A stretch of 64,000 bases of DNA, from positions 5,302-69,301 of the forward strand of contig JBGQJC010000008.1 of the NCBI GenBank assembly GCA_041498815.1. The letters run 5' to 3'. The stretch is from DATDPM01 sp041498815. GTDB taxonomy: Bacteria > Pseudomonadota > Alphaproteobacteria > DATDPM01. How positions within the stretch are numbered: the first letter of the stretch is position 1; every line of letters starts with the position of its first letter. The notes under the pieces are model-generated. The model did not search any database and was not told the DNA's origin. It saw nothing but the letters and a program-made list of their open reading frames with translations. Below are positions 61,497 to 64,000 of the stretch, piece after piece. The position numbers and the translations under genes are program-made.

Positions 61497-61995
61497 CCTC
61501 TGCCGCCTCCGTACCGCCCGCCCGAACTCCGTGCGCCAGACGGTCGAGAACACCGTTCACGAAGGCCGGCTCCTTGTCCGCGAAAAAGGCGTGGGCGGCA
61601 TTCATATATTCGTTGATGACGACTTCGAGCGGAATATCGGGACGCGCGAGCAGTTCGTAGGCGCCCGCCCACAACACGGCGCGAAGCAACGTCTCGAGCC
61701 GATCGAGCGGCCAGTCTTCGGCCAAGACCTGCACGAGATGCGAGTCGATCTCGGACTTTCGCGCCACCGCGCCGCGCACGATGTCGCAAAAAAGCGCAAC
61801 GTCCGCCCCGCCGAGCGCGCAGGATTCCGCCTCGCCGCTCTGCCGGTAGGTCTTGAATTCCGCGACCACGTCTTCGGCCGACGCCGCGGTGACCAGGATT
61901 TGATAGAGCGCCTGGATCGCGGCGAGCCTTGCCGCAGTGCGCGGAGTTGTGCCCGCCCCAACGGATGACGCATCTGTTGGTTCGGCGCGCATCAT
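61477..61995 (-). CDS. nusB: Transcription antitermination protein NusB
   Basis: A 172-residue all-helical RNA-binding protein. Core: RTAARLAAIQALYQILVT near the N-terminus, LLRAVLWAGAYELL, IPLEVVINEYMNAAHAFF and AFVNGVLDRLA. The N-terminus has about 20 extra residues. The ATG overlaps the ribH stop as ATGA. Works with NusE and others in rRNA antitermination. Confidence 0.95.
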   Translation of the reverse strand: MMRAEPTDASSVGAGTTPRTAARLAAIQALYQILVTAASAEDVVAEFKTYRQSGEAESCALGGADVALFCDIVRGAVARKSEIDSHLVQVLAEDWPLDRLETLLRAVLWAGAYELLARPDIPLEVVINEYMNAAHAFFADKEPAFVNGVLDRLAHGVRAGGTEAAEGGARAR

Positions 61996-62456
61996 CGCGG
62001 AAACAGCAGGAGTTGCCGCTTCACATCCAGCATCTGCAAACAAGCGCGCGCGGCCGCCCCGCCCCGGTTGCGCTTTTGCGGGGCGGCGCGTTCCACGGCC
62101 TGCTCGCGGTTGTCGGCGGTGACGATGCCGAATCCGAGCGCCAAGGTGTATTTCCGGACCAAATTTTGAAGGGCGTGGGCGGCTTCTCTGCCGACGAGAT
62201 CGTGATGGCTGGTTTCGCCGCGGATGACACAACCCAAGACGACATAACCGTCGAAGCGGCCGCGCAGCGTCGAGAAATCGAGCGAGCGTATCGCCATCTG
62301 GATCGCGGCCGGAATTTCGAACACGCCGGGCACCGCGTAGCGCTCGTAGGTCGCCCCCACCGCGTCCAAGGCGGCGATGGCCCCACGGGCGAGTTCGTCG
62401 GCGATGTCTTCGTAATATCGCGATTCCACGATCATGATCTGGGGTTGGGTCGCCAC
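61992..62456 (-). CDS. ribH: 6,7-dimethyl-8-ribityllumazine synthase
   Basis: A 154-residue enzyme of riboflavin synthesis. Seen are IVESRYYEDIADELARGA, VPGVFEIPAAIQMA, VVLGCVIRGETSHHDLV (with the catalytic His) and FGIVTADNREQAVERA. The start is a GTG directly after the ribBA stop. Confidence 0.95.
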   Translation of the reverse strand: MATQPQIMIVESRYYEDIADELARGAIAALDAVGATYERYAVPGVFEIPAAIQMAIRSLDFSTLRGRFDGYVVLGCVIRGETSHHDLVGREAAHALQNLVRKYTLALGFGIVTADNREQAVERAAPQKRNRGGAAARACLQMLDVKRQLLLFPR

Positions 62457-63617
62457 TCAGCTCTCCCGCACGGTTAAGGGCTTTTGATCGACGACACTGA
62501 GGCCGTAGCCCTCGAGCCCGACGATCGTGCGTTTGGTATTGGAAAGAAGGATCATATCCTTGATCCCGAGATCGAGCAAAATCTGCGCGCCCACGCCGTA
62601 GTCGCGAAGCTCGGGCGGCTTGGGGCGCGACGCTTCGTGGCGCGCTTTCACGCGGTTGGACAGGGTCTTGGGCCGCGGCTCGCGGATCAGCACCACCACG
62701 CCCCGCTCCTCGGCGCCGATGATTTCCATGGCGCGCTGGAGCTCGCCGTGATGCGCGCCTTGCGTATCGCCCAAAACATCGTCCAACACGTTCAGCGCAT
62801 GCATGCGCACGAGAACGGGGCCGGGCCGCGCAAGGTCGCCTTTGACGAGCGCCAAATGCTCGGCGTAGTCCACGGTATTGGCGTAAACGATCATGCGGAA
62901 GCCGCCGCCGTACCGGCTATCGAAATCGGTTTCGGCGACGCGCTCGATGATCCGCTCGACGCGCAGGCGATGGGCGATGAGATCGGCGATCGCCGCCATC
63001 TTCAAACCGTGGGCGCGGGCGAAATCCATGAGGTCCGGCAGCCGCGCCATGGTTCCGTCGTCCTTCATGATCTCGCACAAGACGCCGGCCGGCGTGAGCC
63101 CGGAAAGGCGCGCCAAATCGACCGCGGCTTCGGTATGGCCGGCGCGCACCAACACCCCGCCGTCGCGCGCCACCAGCGGAAACACGTGGCCGGGACTGAC
63201 GATATCGCCCTTGCCGCGCGTGGGGTCGATGGCAACCGCGACGGTGCGCGCACGGTCGGGGGCCGAGATGCCGGTGGTGACGCCCTCGCGCGCCTCGATC
63301 GAAACGGTGAAGGCGGTCTGGTGGCGCGAAAGATTGTCGCGCGCCATGAGCGGCAGGCCCAGCTCTTCGACGCGCCGGCGGGTGAGCGCGAGGCAAATGA
63401 GGCCGCGCCCGAACCGCGCCATGAAATTGATCGACTCCGGGGTCGCCATCTGGGCGGCGATGATGAGATCGCCTTCGTTTTCCCGGTCCTCGTCGTCGAC
63501 GAGCACGATCATCCGGCCATTGCGGATCTCCTCGAGGATCTCCGGAATCGGCGAGAGATGCGCGCGATTCGCAGCCAGGGCCGCGGAATCCCGGCGCTCT
63601 AGACTTCGGCGCGCCAT
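62457..63617 (-). CDS. ribBA: 3,4-dihydroxy-2-butanone 4-phosphate synthase with degenerate GTP cyclohydrolase II domain
   Basis: A 386-residue two-domain protein. The N-terminal RibB half is intact (VLVDDEDRENEGDLIIAA, RHQTAFTVSIEA, SPGHVFPLVAR, RAGHTEAAVDLARL). The C-terminal RibA-like half has lost the zinc cysteines: where active enzymes have VHSEC and RCDCG, this has MHALN and QGAHHG. The second domain is therefore probably not a GTP cyclohydrolase, a state known in other alphaproteobacteria; GTP cyclohydrolase II activity should come from another gene. Overlaps ribE by 19 bp. Confidence 0.93.
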   Translation of the reverse strand: MARRSLERRDSAALAANRAHLSPIPEILEEIRNGRMIVLVDDEDRENEGDLIIAAQMATPESINFMARFGRGLICLALTRRRVEELGLPLMARDNLSRHQTAFTVSIEAREGVTTGISAPDRARTVAVAIDPTRGKGDIVSPGHVFPLVARDGGVLVRAGHTEAAVDLARLSGLTPAGVLCEIMKDDGTMARLPDLMDFARAHGLKMAAIADLIAHRLRVERIIERVAETDFDSRYGGGFRMIVYANTVDYAEHLALVKGDLARPGPVLVRMHALNVLDDVLGDTQGAHHGELQRAMEIIGAEERGVVVLIREPRPKTLSNRVKARHEASRPKPPELRDYGVGAQILLDLGIKDMILLSNTKRTIVGLEGYGLSVVDQKPLTVRES

Positions 63618-64000
63618 TGCACAAGCCTTTCAACGTAGCGCGCCAAAAGATCGGCCTCGAGATTGACGAGGCCACCCAATCCCAGCGACCCCAGGGTCGT
63701 GGTCTTATGCGTGTGCGGAATGATGTTCACGCCGAATCTATTTCCTCGCACTTCGTTTACGGTGAGGGCCACCCCGTCGAGCGCCACGGAACCCTTGGGC
63801 GCAATGAATTTCATCAGCCGCGATTCGGTTTCGAAGGTGAATCTCAAGCTATCTCCTTCCGCGGCGCGGGCCGTGACCGAGGCCGTGCCATCGACGTGGC
63901 CGGCGACGAAATGACCGCCAAGCTCGCCGCCCGCAACCAGCGGCCGCTCCAGATTGACCGGCGTGCCCACCCGCCAAGATCCAAGCGTGGTGCGGGCCAG
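63599..64000 (-). CDS. ribE: Riboflavin synthase (alpha chain), 5' end beyond the window
   Basis: About 133 C-terminal residues of riboflavin synthase are visible; the frame continues without a stop to the window edge. Seen are VNLERPLVAGGELGGHFVAGHV-type repeat 2, FIAPKGSVALDGVALTVNEV and IIPHTHKTTTLG with VNLEADLLARYVERL at the end. The enzyme dismutates two lumazines to riboflavin. First visible gene of ribE-ribBA-ribH-nusB-thiL. Confidence 0.93.
   Translation of the reverse strand: MARTTLGSWRVGTPVNLERPLVAGGELGGHFVAGHVDGTASVTARAAEGDSLRFTFETESRLMKFIAPKGSVALDGVALTVNEVRGNRFGVNIIPHTHKTTTLGSLGLGGLVNLEADLLARYVERLVQWRAEV

Noticed and set aside
63618..64000. FMN riboswitch upstream of ribBA
   Set aside because: The sequence upstream of ribBA is the coding region of ribE, with a 19-bp overlap; no room for an aptamer.

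Overview
The window reads as chromosomal DNA from a GC-rich alphaproteobacterium, most likely a Rhodospirillales-like lineage. Pointers are: an NDUFS4-type complex I accessory protein; a RibBA whose GTP cyclohydrolase half is degenerate; the rpmF-plsX-fabH-ihfA-merR and ribE-ribBA-ribH-nusB-thiL blocks; a class I PHA synthase; a K+-independent-type H+-pyrophosphatase; and tRNA genes with encoded CCA ends. No rRNA operon, prophage, integrase, transposase or CRISPR array was seen. Most genes are compact, with many ATGA or TGATG start/stop overlaps.

Layout. 1-4.7 kb: a minus-strand peptide/nickel-type ABC importer (two ATPases, two permeases, a binding protein), the second ATPase cut by the window edge. 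4.8-7.9 kb: a sulfur amino-acid operon (cysteine synthase, mercaptopyruvate sulfurtransferase, cystathionine beta-lyase). 7.9-15 kb: a metal block. zur-znuC-znuB and znuA diverge from a short AT-rich spacer carrying two tandem Zur-box-like palindromes; then hisI, a single reading frame encoding a zinc CDF exporter joined to the molybdate-binding protein ModA, modB and modC. 15-30 kb: envelope and motility genes (a tandemly duplicated outer-membrane barrel, LemA, an HtpX-like protease, a Tat-exported beta-carbonic-anhydrase homologue, an NhaD-type antiporter, a CheZ-like phosphatase, an OmpA lipoprotein, a chemoreceptor), several small secreted unknowns and tRNA-Arg and tRNA-Pro.

29.5-30.8 kb: a lower-GC patch next to tRNA-Glu with a membrane-anchored Mrr-type nuclease and the start-less 3' end of an unknown gene. 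30.8-41.7 kb: housekeeping genes (recJ, an aminotransferase overlapping hom, a Pro/Ala-rich OmpA lipoprotein, phaC, gamma-carbonic anhydrase, argC, rplM-rpsI). 41.7-52.1 kb: a signalling region with three histidine kinases, three single-domain response regulators, a degenerate GGDEF/EAL protein and, between them, a 25-codon gene that reads as pqqA without pqqBCDE beside it. 52.1-57.8 kb: DUF411 and ChrB-domain proteins, tRNA-Pro(GGG), the merR/ihfA/fabH/plsX/rpmF/DUF177 block and bamE. 57.8-64 kb: hppA, a FliL-like protein, thiL, nusB, ribH, ribBA and the truncated ribE.

The items most worth following up are the CDF-ModA fused frame, the orphan pqqA, the zur/znuA operator pair, the degenerate GGDEF/EAL protein and the tRNA-Glu-linked nuclease patch. 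All functions are inferred from sequence read by eye; no database search was run.
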